Assembly (NCBI GenBank): GCA_023411375.1
Contig: JAEYOW010000010.1
Coordinates: 310,001-374,000, forward strand
Length of the DNA: 64,000 nucleotides
From: Bacillota bacterium
Lineage (GTDB): Bacteria; Bacillota; Clostridia; Christensenellales; Aristaeellaceae
Reading direction: 5' to 3'
Position 1 is the first letter of the stretch, and every line of letters begins with the position of its first letter. Positions 56,789 through 64,000 of the stretch are shown here, piece after piece. The position numbers were made by a program, and so were the translations under genes. The notes under the pieces are model-generated. The model worked only from the letters and a program-made list of their open reading frames with translations, had not been told where the DNA came from and did not search any database.

Positions 56789-58522
56789 ATGGCCGGAAGG
56801 TACCCCCCACAGTGGCTGGATGAACTACGGGCGCGCGCGGATATTGTGAAAATCATCAATTCCTACGTGCCGCTAAAGAAGAACGGGCATAGATATGTTG
56901 GTCTGTGCCCGTTTCACAACGAAACCGCTCCCTCCTTCTCGGTGGATGAGCAAAAGCAGGTTTACCACTGCTTCGGATGCAAGGCGGGCGGCAGCGTTAT
57001 CCAGTTCGTCATGGAAATTGAGCGTCTCTCCTTTCCGGAGGCGGTCGCCTTTCTGGCCGATCAGCTGCACATGCCCCTGCCCGAGATGCAACACGACCCT
57101 GCCTACGAACAACGCCGTTCGCTCAAAGAGCGCATTTATCTGGCTAACAAGGCAGCTGCACGATTGTATCATCAGCATCTATGGCAGGCGGACGGTGCGC
57201 CAATCCTTCACTATCTGCAAAAGCGCGGGCTGTCCGACGCGGTGATCCGCCGCTTCGGCATCGGCGCGGCCTTGGGCGGAGGAGGTATCGGCAAGGCCCT
57301 GATGGATCAGGGTTTTACTGAAGATGAGCTGGTTTCGGCCGGGTTGATGCTTAGGCGCGAGGGGCGCGCCTTTGACATGTTCCGCAACCGTGCGATGTTT
57401 CCCATCATCGATGCCTATGGCAATGTGCTTGGCTTTGGCGGGCGCGCCATGGGCGACGCGATGCCCAAGTACTTAAACACCTCCGACACCGCAGCCTTCA
57501 ACAAGCGGTATACCGTTTTCGCAGCCAATATGCTGCGCAAATCGCGCGGGCTTGAACGCGTTATTCTGGTGGAGGGGTACATGGACGTGGTGGCGCTTTC
57601 CCAGTTTGGGGTGGAAGGCGTGGCAGCCACGTTGGGCACCGCGCTCACGCCCGAGCAGGCAAGGCTGCTTCACCGCTACGCACCCGAGGTGCATATCGCC
57701 TATGATGGCGACAGGGCGGGTCAGAAAGCTATTCTGCGCGGACTGGACGTTTTGGAGGGCGAGCATGTGCCTGCGCGGGTACTGGATTTTCCCGGCGGGC
57801 TGGACCCGGATGAGTTTATCCGTCGGGAGGGTCTGGATGCGTTCCAGGCGCTTAAGCCCGTTTCCGGGGTTGTATACCGCATGCTTCGCCAAAAGGAACT
57901 TTACGACATGAGCACCGAGGAGGGGCGCACTGAATACGCAAAGGCCTGCGCCAATATTTTGAAAGCCGTCCGCGAGCCGGTCGAGCTGGAAAACCATCTC
58001 AGGCGCCTTGCGTTGGAGACGGGCTTCAGCCGGGAAGTGCTGCTTATGCAAATCGGCGTCGCGCCGCCCGCGCAGCATACGCAGGCGCCAAAACGGGAAG
58101 GCTTTACCCAAAAAGCAAAGGCTGTGGCTAAGGTGGACTGGACGGCCCGGACGCTACTGGCCGTGCTCTCCACGGGACGCTTGCCAAAGGGAAGCGTCTC
58201 GGCCGAGGAATTTGAGGATCCGCTGCTTCGTTCATTATGTGAGGCGCTTTTAACAGGCGAAAGCGCCGCGTCCCTGATGGAACGGCAGCCTGACGAACAG
58301 GGCCGCGCCGTGGTCGGCGATATTCTCAGCATCAACACCGACCTGGATGACGACGGCCTGATGAAAATGGCGCGTGATTGCCTGAAGAAACTGCGCCAGA
58401 CCCGCCTGGAAAACGAACTTGACCTGATACAGCAAAGCCTGCCCTCCTTAAGCGAGGAGGACCGGACGCGCGAGACCGAACGCGCCTACCAATTGACCAA
58501 GCAACTGCTGAACCTGAAATGA
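56789..58522 (+). CDS. dnaG: DNA primase
   Basis: A 577-residue primase. The N-terminal zinc finger (CPFHNETAPSFSVDEQKQVY then HCFGCKAGG) is followed by the TOPRIM domain with RVILVEGYMDVVALSQFGVE and AYDGDRAGQKA, and a C-terminal DnaB-binding region. I prefer the ATG at 56789, which gives the family opening MAGRYPPQWLDELRARADIV; a GTG four codons earlier is possible, and neither is ideally spaced from AGGAG. Its stop overlaps an ATG 30 bases ahead of rpoD. Confidence 0.95.
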   Translation: MAGRYPPQWLDELRARADIVKIINSYVPLKKNGHRYVGLCPFHNETAPSFSVDEQKQVYHCFGCKAGGSVIQFVMEIERLSFPEAVAFLADQLHMPLPEMQHDPAYEQRRSLKERIYLANKAAARLYHQHLWQADGAPILHYLQKRGLSDAVIRRFGIGAALGGGGIGKALMDQGFTEDELVSAGLMLRREGRAFDMFRNRAMFPIIDAYGNVLGFGGRAMGDAMPKYLNTSDTAAFNKRYTVFAANMLRKSRGLERVILVEGYMDVVALSQFGVEGVAATLGTALTPEQARLLHRYAPEVHIAYDGDRAGQKAILRGLDVLEGEHVPARVLDFPGGLDPDEFIRREGLDAFQALKPVSGVVYRMLRQKELYDMSTEEGRTEYAKACANILKAVREPVELENHLRRLALETGFSREVLLMQIGVAPPAQHTQAPKREGFTQKAKAVAKVDWTARTLLAVLSTGRLPKGSVSAEEFEDPLLRSLCEALLTGESAASLMERQPDEQGRAVVGDILSINTDLDDDGLMKMARDCLKKLRQTRLENELDLIQQSLPSLSEEDRTRETERAYQLTKQLLNLK

Positions 58523-58548
58523 TCCCCGCATATGAAGGAGTGAGGAAG

Positions 58549-59634
58549 TTGAGTCAGAATCAGTCGCCTGAATCGATCAAGCTGAAACTCAACGAGCTAT
58601 ACGAGGACGCCAAGAACAAGGGCACCATCACCAGGGACGAAGTGGCTAATCAGGCCATGGAGCTGGAGATCGATGCCGAACAAATGAACAAGATCTACGA
58701 AACGCTCGAAAGCATGGGCGTGGATGTGATCAGCGAGTTTGATCCCGTCCCGCCCGAGGAGCTGATCGAGCCTGAGCAGATCGACCTGAGCGTGCCCGAG
58801 GGGATCAGCATCGACGACCCTGTGCGCATGTATCTGAAAGAAATCGGCAAGGTGCCGCTGCTGACCGCGGACGAGGAAATCGACATCGCCCAGCGTATGG
58901 AGCTGGGCGACGAAGAGGCTAAGCAGAAGCTTACCGAGGCCAATCTTCGCTTGGTCGTTTCCATCGCCAAGCGCTATGTGGGGCGCGGCATGCTGTTTCT
59001 TGACCTTATCCAGGAGGGCAACCTCGGCCTGATCAAGGCGGTGGACAAGTTCGACTACCGCAAGGGCTACAAGTTTTCCACCTATGCCACCTGGTGGATC
59101 CGGCAGGCCATTACCCGCGCCATTGCCGACCAGGCGCGCACCATCCGTATCCCCGTTCATATGGTGGAAACCATCAACAAGCTTATCCGCGTATCCCGCC
59201 AGCTTTTACAGGAGTATGGCCGCGAGCCCACTCCGGACGAAATTGCCAAGGTCATGAACATCAGCGAAAGCAAGGTGCGCGAGATCATTAAAATCGCGCA
59301 GGAGCCCGTATCGCTGGAAACTCCGATCGGCGAGGAGGAGGACAGCCATTTGGGCGACTTCATCCCCGACGACGACGCGCCCGCGCCCGCCGAGGCCGCC
59401 AGCTTCACTTTAATGAAGGAGCAGCTTCTGGACGTGCTGGACACCCTGACCCCGCGCGAGGAAAAGGTGCTTCGCCTGCGCTTTGGCTTGGACGACGGAC
59501 ACCAGCGCACGCTGGAGGAGGTCGGACGCGAGTTCAAGGTGACGCGCGAGCGCATCCGGCAGATCGAGGCCAAGGCGCTTCGCAAGCTGCGCCACCCCAG
59601 CCGCAGCAAAAAACTAAAGGATTACCTGGACTAA
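58549..59634 (+). CDS. rpoD: Principal RNA polymerase sigma factor
   Basis: A 361-residue vegetative sigma factor. Region 1.2 starts DDPVRMYLKEIGKVPLLTAD; region 2 holds GMLFLDLIQEGNLGLIKAVD and FDYRKGYKFSTYATWWIRQA; region 3 NKLIRVSRQLLQEYGREPTP; region 4 LRLRFGLDDGHQRTLEEVGR followed by FKVTRERIRQIEAKALRKLR. The long 1.1 domain is reduced to about 80 residues. TTG at 58549 is the proposed start, eight bases from GAAGGAG; an ATG ten codons earlier overlaps the dnaG stop but has no ribosome site. The many TTGACA/TATAAT promoters in this window are its expected targets. Confidence 0.97.
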   Translation: MSQNQSPESIKLKLNELYEDAKNKGTITRDEVANQAMELEIDAEQMNKIYETLESMGVDVISEFDPVPPEELIEPEQIDLSVPEGISIDDPVRMYLKEIGKVPLLTADEEIDIAQRMELGDEEAKQKLTEANLRLVVSIAKRYVGRGMLFLDLIQEGNLGLIKAVDKFDYRKGYKFSTYATWWIRQAITRAIADQARTIRIPVHMVETINKLIRVSRQLLQEYGREPTPDEIAKVMNISESKVREIIKIAQEPVSLETPIGEEEDSHLGDFIPDDDAPAPAEAASFTLMKEQLLDVLDTLTPREEKVLRLRFGLDDGHQRTLEEVGREFKVTRERIRQIEAKALRKLRHPSRSKKLKDYLD

Positions 59635-59635
59635 C

Positions 59636-60361
59636 GTGGATGTAAAGCGCAAGCGTGCGCCAAAGCTCGACGCCCGCCTTTCCACGGCACTGCGCCTGGC
59701 GAAGTCCGGCGGGGTATGCGCCGATATCGGCGCGGATCACGGACGACTCAGCGCCGTACTGCTGCACAGCGGCATGGCCGAACGCGTGCTGGTGGCGGAT
59801 GTGAGCGAAAAAGCGCTTGAAAAAGCGAAAAAGCGCATCCAGAGCCTGGGGCTGGACGGTTGCGCCTATTTTGCCGTCGCGGATGGGCTGGACGCCTTGG
59901 AGGCGCTGCCTGGCCGGCGAGCGGATGTTATTTTCATCCTCGGCATGGGCGGGGATACAATCGCGGGCATTCTGCGCCGCGGACGGCGGCGCTTGCTGGG
60001 CGCGTCCCTCGTTCTGGGGGCGCAGACGGAGCTGCCTTTGCTACGCGAGGCCGTCTGCGCGGTGGGGTACCGCATCCGCCGCGAAGAAATCGCTGTGGAG
60101 GACGGCCGGGCCTATGTGCTGATGCGGTGCGATCCCTGCGGGGAGGACGAGCCGCCCTACTCAGAGGAGGAGCTGCTGCTGGGACCGGTGCTACTAACGG
60201 AGCGGCCCAGTGCCTGGCAGCCTATTCTGGAGCGCCGCGAGGCGCTGCTGCGCGGGGGAATTTCCGCCATGGAGGCCGCCGCCTTGCCCAAGGACAGGAA
60301 ACGGCTGGAACGTTTCCGACGCGAACTTTTGTATGTAAGGAACGCGCTCGCGCGGTTTTAA
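59636..60361 (+). CDS. trmK: tRNA (adenine(22)-N(1))-methyltransferase
   Basis: A 241-residue SAM-dependent methyltransferase that makes m1A22 in tRNA. Motif I is VCADIGADHGRLSAVLLHSG, then VADVSEKALEKAKKRI and IFILGMGGDTIAGIL, all typical of TrmK, with a C-terminal coiled-coil (RREALLRGGISAMEAAALPK). GTG at 59636 starts one base after the rpoD stop; the ribosome site is poor, suggesting coupling to rpoD translation. Confidence 0.94.
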   Translation: MDVKRKRAPKLDARLSTALRLAKSGGVCADIGADHGRLSAVLLHSGMAERVLVADVSEKALEKAKKRIQSLGLDGCAYFAVADGLDALEALPGRRADVIFILGMGGDTIAGILRRGRRRLLGASLVLGAQTELPLLREAVCAVGYRIRREEIAVEDGRAYVLMRCDPCGEDEPPYSEEELLLGPVLLTERPSAWQPILERREALLRGGISAMEAAALPKDRKRLERFRRELLYVRNALARF

Positions 60362-60398
60362 CCGCGGCGCGGCGCATAAACAGCAGGGAGGGTACGCG

Positions 60399-61184
60399 GT
60401 GGATTGCATGACCGTCAGGCAAATTTTCGATTGGCTCAATGGCGTCGCACCCTTTGAAACCGCGGAGGATTTTGACAACGTCGGACTCCTCATGGGCGAC
60501 ATGAACGCCGCCGTCAAGACCGTCCTTTTTGGAATGGATCTAACCGAGGATATGGCGCAGGAAGCGCTCCGGCTTGGCGCCGGGCTGATCGTCACGCATC
60601 ATCCTTTCATTTTCTCCCCTATAAAACGCATAGACTATACAATGCCGCAAGGGCGCGCCCTGCTTACGCTGCTTGGCGGCGGCGTTAGCGTGCTGGCCGC
60701 CCACACCAACTGGGACAAGGCTCCCGGCGGCGTCAGCGACAGCCTTGCAAATACCCTTTCCTTGACGGATGTCACCGCGGCGGACGATTTCCTGCGCGTC
60801 GGCTCGCTCAGGTCCCCGTCGACTCCCGAGGCGCTGGATAATCTTATTCAAGGCTCGCTGCACGCGGTTTCCCGGCGCTATGGCAGCGCGCAGGGACCCA
60901 TCAGCCGCGTTGCCGTGGCGGGCGGCGCGTACGGCGAAGGCTATTCACTCGCCATCGAAGCGGGCGCGCAGGCTTTCGTGGTGGGCGAAATCAAGCATCA
61001 TGAGCTTGTAGACGCTTGCGCCCGCGGGCTGACGGTGTATGATGCCGGCCATTTTGCCACAGAGCTTCCCGGTATGGCCGCCCTTTACGAACGCTTTCTC
61101 GCGGATGCGGTCCGGGCCAAATGGCCCGTAAAAGCGCATCTGTATTTTAAAGCCCCATACGCGGGCGCGCTCCTCGCCTTATAA
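60399..61184 (+). CDS. Nif3-like dinuclear metal-centre protein
   Basis: A 261-residue Nif3/YqfO protein. The metal ligands are visible: DFDNVGLLMGD, IVTHHPFIFSP, AAHTNWDKAPGGVSDSLANT and GEIKHHELVDA with its paired His. It lacks the PII-like insert of longer homologues. The biochemical role of the family is not settled. GTG at 60399 is six bases from GGGAGGG. It follows trmK directly, the usual Bacillota order. Confidence 0.93.
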   Translation: MDCMTVRQIFDWLNGVAPFETAEDFDNVGLLMGDMNAAVKTVLFGMDLTEDMAQEALRLGAGLIVTHHPFIFSPIKRIDYTMPQGRALLTLLGGGVSVLAAHTNWDKAPGGVSDSLANTLSLTDVTAADDFLRVGSLRSPSTPEALDNLIQGSLHAVSRRYGSAQGPISRVAVAGGAYGEGYSLAIEAGAQAFVVGEIKHHELVDACARGLTVYDAGHFATELPGMAALYERFLADAVRAKWPVKAHLYFKAPYAGALLAL

Positions 61185-61217
61185 AAGGCATTCACGACGA
61201 ACCACAAGGAGGTACCT

Positions 61218-61925
61218 ATGGAACAAACAGAGTTGCTTTGGCAGTTTCAGCAGGCCGATATGGCGGCTGACGCGCTGGAAACGGAAATCAAGCGCAGCCC
61301 TTCGCGCCTTGCGCTCAAGAAGAACCGTGATTTTTTGATGGAGCAGCAGAACACGGTCAAACGCATGGAGGAAGAGGTTTCCGAGATGGTGGACCGCGTG
61401 GATGTCATTAAGCTTGCGATTTCACGCATGGAGGAGCAGCTGGCCTCGCTTCAGAAGCGCATGCAGGACACGCCCCCCGAAAGCCTGGTTCAGGCCCAGG
61501 AAATGAGCCGTGACGCGCAGAAGCTTTTGAGCGACCTTGGCGGATACGAGCAGGAGATGCGCCGCATTCAGAAGGACGCCGCCGACCGCGACCGCATGGA
61601 AAAGGATATCCGCGTGAAGTACGCAAAGGTAAAGGCCGAGTACGACAAGCAGAAGGTCGCCTATGAGGCGGAGTACAAGGAGCAGATGAAGATGCTGGAG
61701 GAAAAGCGGCGCATCGCTCAGGAAAAGACCAAAGGCATCGACGAGGCATTGCTGGAAAGGTACCGCACCATCAAACTTCATTGCGTGCCTCCGGTGGCCA
61801 GGCTGTTCGGCGATCAATGCGGAGGGTGCAACATGAGCCTCCCACAGGTTACGCTGCGCAAGATCAAAAACGGAGCGAAGATCATCGAATGCGAAACCTG
61901 CGGCCGCATGATCATCCAGATGTAA
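61218..61925 (+). CDS. Coiled-coil zinc-ribbon protein (C4-type)
   Basis: A 235-residue protein: about 180 residues of long coiled coil (KRMEEEVSEMVDRVDVIKLA; RMEKDIRVKYAKVKAEYDKQ) and a C-terminal four-cysteine ribbon (CGGCNMSLPQVTLRKIKNGA followed by CETCGRMI). This architecture follows nif3 in many Bacillota and is annotated as a C4-type zinc-ribbon or CT398-like protein; one relative is reported as a chaperone for flagellar/secretion parts. The role here is unknown. CAAGGAGG precedes the ATG. Confidence 0.9.
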   Translation: MEQTELLWQFQQADMAADALETEIKRSPSRLALKKNRDFLMEQQNTVKRMEEEVSEMVDRVDVIKLAISRMEEQLASLQKRMQDTPPESLVQAQEMSRDAQKLLSDLGGYEQEMRRIQKDAADRDRMEKDIRVKYAKVKAEYDKQKVAYEAEYKEQMKMLEEKRRIAQEKTKGIDEALLERYRTIKLHCVPPVARLFGDQCGGCNMSLPQVTLRKIKNGAKIIECETCGRMIIQM

Positions 61926-62008
61926 CCCTTTCTATCACCCCGGCGGGCGTTGACAAGCTCAACGCCCGTTGCGCTTTTTCTCACAATTTCAGCAAGGGAG
62001 GTTTTCGT

Positions 62009-63334
62009 ATGAACATGGTGGAAATCATTGAAAAAAAGAAGCTGGGCCAAACCCTCTCACAGCAGGAGATCACCTTCTTTGTAAATGGGGCGGCGGACGG
62101 CGGCATTCCCGACTATCAGCTTGCGGCCCTGCTGATGGCCATTCGCCTAAACGGCATGACGCGCGAGGAAACCGCTCAGATGACGCTGGCCATGGCCCAT
62201 TCCGGCGATGTGGCGGATCTTTCCTCCCTGCCCGGCATTCCCACCGATAAGCACTCCACGGGCGGGGTGGGCGATACCACCACCCTTGTGCTCGCGCCGT
62301 TGGTAGCCGCTTGCGGCGTGCCCGTTGCAAAGATGAGCGGGCGCGGCCTGGGCCACACGGGCGGCACGCTGGATAAGCTGGAAAGCATTCCCGGTTTTCA
62401 TATCGGCCTTTCAGAGGAGCAATTTATCGCGCAGGTTCGCGATATCGGGTGCGCCGTTATCGGGCAGACAGGCAACCTTGTCCCGGCGGATAAGGCGCTT
62501 TACGCGCTGCGCGACGTAACCGCCACCGTGGACAGCATGCCGCTGATCGCCGCCAGCATCGTCAGCAAAAAGCTCGCCAGCGGGGCGAAGGCCATTGTGC
62601 TGGATGTCAAGACGGGCGCCGGCGCGCTGATGCACACCACCGAAAAAAGCATTGAGCTGGCGCAGACCATGGTGCGTATCGGCTGTGACGCGGGCCGTCG
62701 CATGGTTGCGCTCGTCACAGATATGGGCGAGCCGCTGGGCAGCCACGTGGGCAACGCGCTGGAGGTCAAGGAGGCCATCGACGTGCTGGCCGGCCGCGTA
62801 ACCGGGCCTCTGCTTTCCGTTTCGCTGGAGCTTGGCGCGCGGATGCTTGTGCTCGGGGGCGCGGCAAAGGAGGTGCCGGAGGCGAAGGATAAGCTGACGA
62901 AGGTTCTGAAAAGCGGAGCGGGCCTTCGCACTCTCGCCGCCATGATCAGCGCGCAGGGCGGGGACGCGCGCTGCTGCGGGGATGTGAGCCTGCTGCCCCA
63001 GGCTAAGGTAGTGGCGGACGCGCCCGCTCTCTCTGACGGTTACGTTCATCATATGGACACGGTGGCGTTGGGCAACGCCGCGCAGGCCATGGGCGCGGGG
63101 CGCAAGGTCAAAACCGACGTAATCGACCACAGCGTGGGCTTTGTGCTTCACAAGCGAATTGGCGACGCCGTGCGCGCCGGCGAGCCGCTTGGCACCGTGC
63201 ACGCAAAGGATGAGGCCAGCGCCCAAGCCGCCATTGCCGCCCTCCAACGCGATGTTGTGATCACCGGCGAACAGGTTCCGCCGTGCAAGCTCATCCACGC
63301 CTTTGTGGACAGCGAGCGCGTGGAAAGGCTGTGA
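62009..63334 (+). CDS. pdp: Pyrimidine-nucleoside (thymidine) phosphorylase
   Basis: A 441-residue enzyme that cleaves thymidine or uridine with phosphate. Motifs: NMVEIIEKKKLGQTLSQQEI, the phosphate site DKHSTGGVGDTTTLVLAPLV and the family signature KMSGRGLGHTGGTLDKLESI. The ATG at 62009 follows AAGGGAGG; the longer open frame runs back into the zinc-ribbon gene. Confidence 0.95.
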   Translation: MNMVEIIEKKKLGQTLSQQEITFFVNGAADGGIPDYQLAALLMAIRLNGMTREETAQMTLAMAHSGDVADLSSLPGIPTDKHSTGGVGDTTTLVLAPLVAACGVPVAKMSGRGLGHTGGTLDKLESIPGFHIGLSEEQFIAQVRDIGCAVIGQTGNLVPADKALYALRDVTATVDSMPLIAASIVSKKLASGAKAIVLDVKTGAGALMHTTEKSIELAQTMVRIGCDAGRRMVALVTDMGEPLGSHVGNALEVKEAIDVLAGRVTGPLLSVSLELGARMLVLGGAAKEVPEAKDKLTKVLKSGAGLRTLAAMISAQGGDARCCGDVSLLPQAKVVADAPALSDGYVHHMDTVALGNAAQAMGAGRKVKTDVIDHSVGFVLHKRIGDAVRAGEPLGTVHAKDEASAQAAIAALQRDVVITGEQVPPCKLIHAFVDSERVERL

Positions 63335-63339
63335 GGCGC

Positions 63340-63624
63340 GTGCGGCATTATATCATCGTAAAATACAGCGGCATGGTTAGCGACCGGGAAAAGACGGAGC
63401 GGGAAATCCGCGCGCTATTCGCCCCCGCGGCGGATATTCCCGGCGTCCACTCCGTATCGATCCGCCCGGCGGTCGTCCGTTCAGAAAAGCGCCATGATCT
63501 GATGATTTTGCTCACCATGGAGCCGGAGGCGCTTTCCGCCTTTGACCGCTCTCCTATCCACAGGCGCTGGAAGGAGAATTTTGCCGCCTATATCGAAAGC
63601 AAAACCATATTTGATTGCGACTGA
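63340..63624 (+). CDS. Small ferredoxin-like-fold protein, unknown function
   Basis: A 94-residue alpha/beta protein beginning RHYIIVKYSGMVSDREKTER, with IPGVHSVSIRPAVV, LMILLTMEPEALSAF and a closing helix IHRRWKENFAAYIESK. This strand-helix-strand layout is that of the Dabb (stress-response A/B barrel) family, but I am not certain of the match. Two GTG codons are possible starts (63331, overlapping the pdp stop, or 63340); I prefer 63340. Confidence 0.7.
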   Translation: MRHYIIVKYSGMVSDREKTEREIRALFAPAADIPGVHSVSIRPAVVRSEKRHDLMILLTMEPEALSAFDRSPIHRRWKENFAAYIESKTIFDCD

Positions 63625-63664
63625 TTTAACCCGCACAGCAAAACTACGAATGGAGGCGGATATC

Positions 63665-63922
63665 TTGGGCGAACTTTCAAACCTTCCAAACATTGGCCCG
63701 GTGGTGGAGCGGCAGCTTAACGCCGCGGGCGTCGCAAGCGCCGAGGAGCTTCGCGCGCTGGGCGCGAAGGAAGCGTGGCTGAGGATCAAGGCCATCGACC
63801 CGTCCGCATGCATTCACCGCCTGCTCGCGCTGGAGGGCGCTGTGCGCGGCGTGAAGAAGGCGCTGCTTCCACCGGACGTCAGGGAGGAGCTCCGTTCGTT
63901 TTACAACGCCAACAAGGCGTAA
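63665..63922 (+). CDS. TfoX C-terminal-like helix-hairpin-helix protein
   Basis: An 85-residue protein starting MGELSNLPNIGPVVERQLNA, then GVASAEELRALGAKEAWLRI and ending REELRSFYNANKA. It is the stand-alone C-terminal domain of TfoX/Sxy, a helix-hairpin-helix-like fold that may bind DNA; the N-terminal domain is absent. TTG at 63665 is eight bases from GGAGG; an ATG at 63650 would place that site inside the gene. Confidence 0.88.
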   Translation: MGELSNLPNIGPVVERQLNAAGVASAEELRALGAKEAWLRIKAIDPSACIHRLLALEGAVRGVKKALLPPDVREELRSFYNANKA

Positions 63923-63941
63923 AAAAACATCCTGCTCGCGG

Positions 63942-63970
63942 TTGAGACATGCGGCTTTTGCGAGTATAAT
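63942..63970 (+). promoter_or_regulatory. SigA-type promoter reading out of the window
   Basis: TTGAGA (63942-63947), 17 bases, perfect TATAAT (63965-63970), 20 bases after the TfoX-like gene; it must serve a gene beyond the right edge. Confidence 0.75.
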
Positions 63971-64000
63971 GGGCGTGTCCACGGTTCCATTCCGGAAAAG

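Overview
The window looks like ordinary chromosome of a GC-rich Bacillota, most likely an anaerobic, gut-type member of Clostridia. The signs are Gram-positive gene neighbourhoods (dgt-dnaG-rpoD-trmK-nif3; nadD/yqeK-rsfS; ecfA1-ecfA2-ecfT-truA), strong Shine-Dalgarno sites, many GTG/TTG starts, group II ECF vitamin transport, KtrAB potassium uptake, a high-molecular-weight rubredoxin and a DUF1667 glycerol-3-phosphate oxidation operon. A genus-level assignment is not possible from the sequence alone. I see no rRNA, tRNA, CRISPR array, insertion sequence or prophage.

Layout. 0-7.5 kb: a PucR/CdaR-type regulator (cut by the window edge), an S41 protease lipoprotein, an ECF S component, a large secreted peptidoglycan-binding protein, a zinc-ribbon membrane protein, a 59-residue protein and a LysM protein with a Gly/Thr linker. 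7.5-13.2 kb (minus strand): folT-nth-obgE-yhbY followed by a small PD-(D/E)XK-like nuclease and a SNF2 helicase, plus a free methionine sulfoxide reductase. 13.3-19.1 kb (plus): flavin reductase-rubredoxin, ktrB-ktrA, an esterase and asnB. 19.1-24.2 kb (minus): a truncated ECF sigma factor, then a compact operon of phosphodiester glycosidase, Lgt-like protein, alkyltransferase-like protein and pyruvate kinase. 24.4-28.7 kb (plus): flavodoxin, single-domain riboflavin kinase, the EcfAA'T energising module and truA. 28.8-38 kb: DegV, a VanY-like protein without zinc ligands, the glycerol-3-phosphate oxidation operon, tcdA, an orphan solute-binding protein and a secreted repeat protein. 38-46 kb: isocitrate dehydrogenase, an XRE/membrane-protein pair with a clear operator, YccF, a cation/proton antiporter divergent from a LysR regulator, and a YtrA-type GntR/ABC operon. 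46-55.6 kb: DUF951-lepB, a 39-residue membrane peptide, a PDZ/response-regulator/kinase operon, NadD-YqeK fusion with rsfS, a membrane protein without a canonical start, rsmA and dnaX. 55.7-64 kb: dgt-dnaG-rpoD-trmK-nif3-zinc ribbon-pdp and two small proteins.

How the genes work together. The EcfAA'T module at 25-28 kb would energise both S components in the window (2.4 kb, unknown substrate; 12.0 kb, folate type). RNA and ribosome maturation genes (obgE, yhbY, truA, rsfS, rsmA, trmK, tcdA) are spread among replication and repair genes (dnaX, dnaG, nth). No complete new system stands out. The best leads are proteins that keep a fold but lose catalytic residues (alkyltransferase-like with Arg for Cys, VanY-like without zinc ligands, Lgt-like without its signature), the nuclease/SNF2 pair riding in the obgE operon, and several regulatory details (XRE operator, a hairpin abutting the asnB ribosome site, a missing start codon at 51.7 kb).
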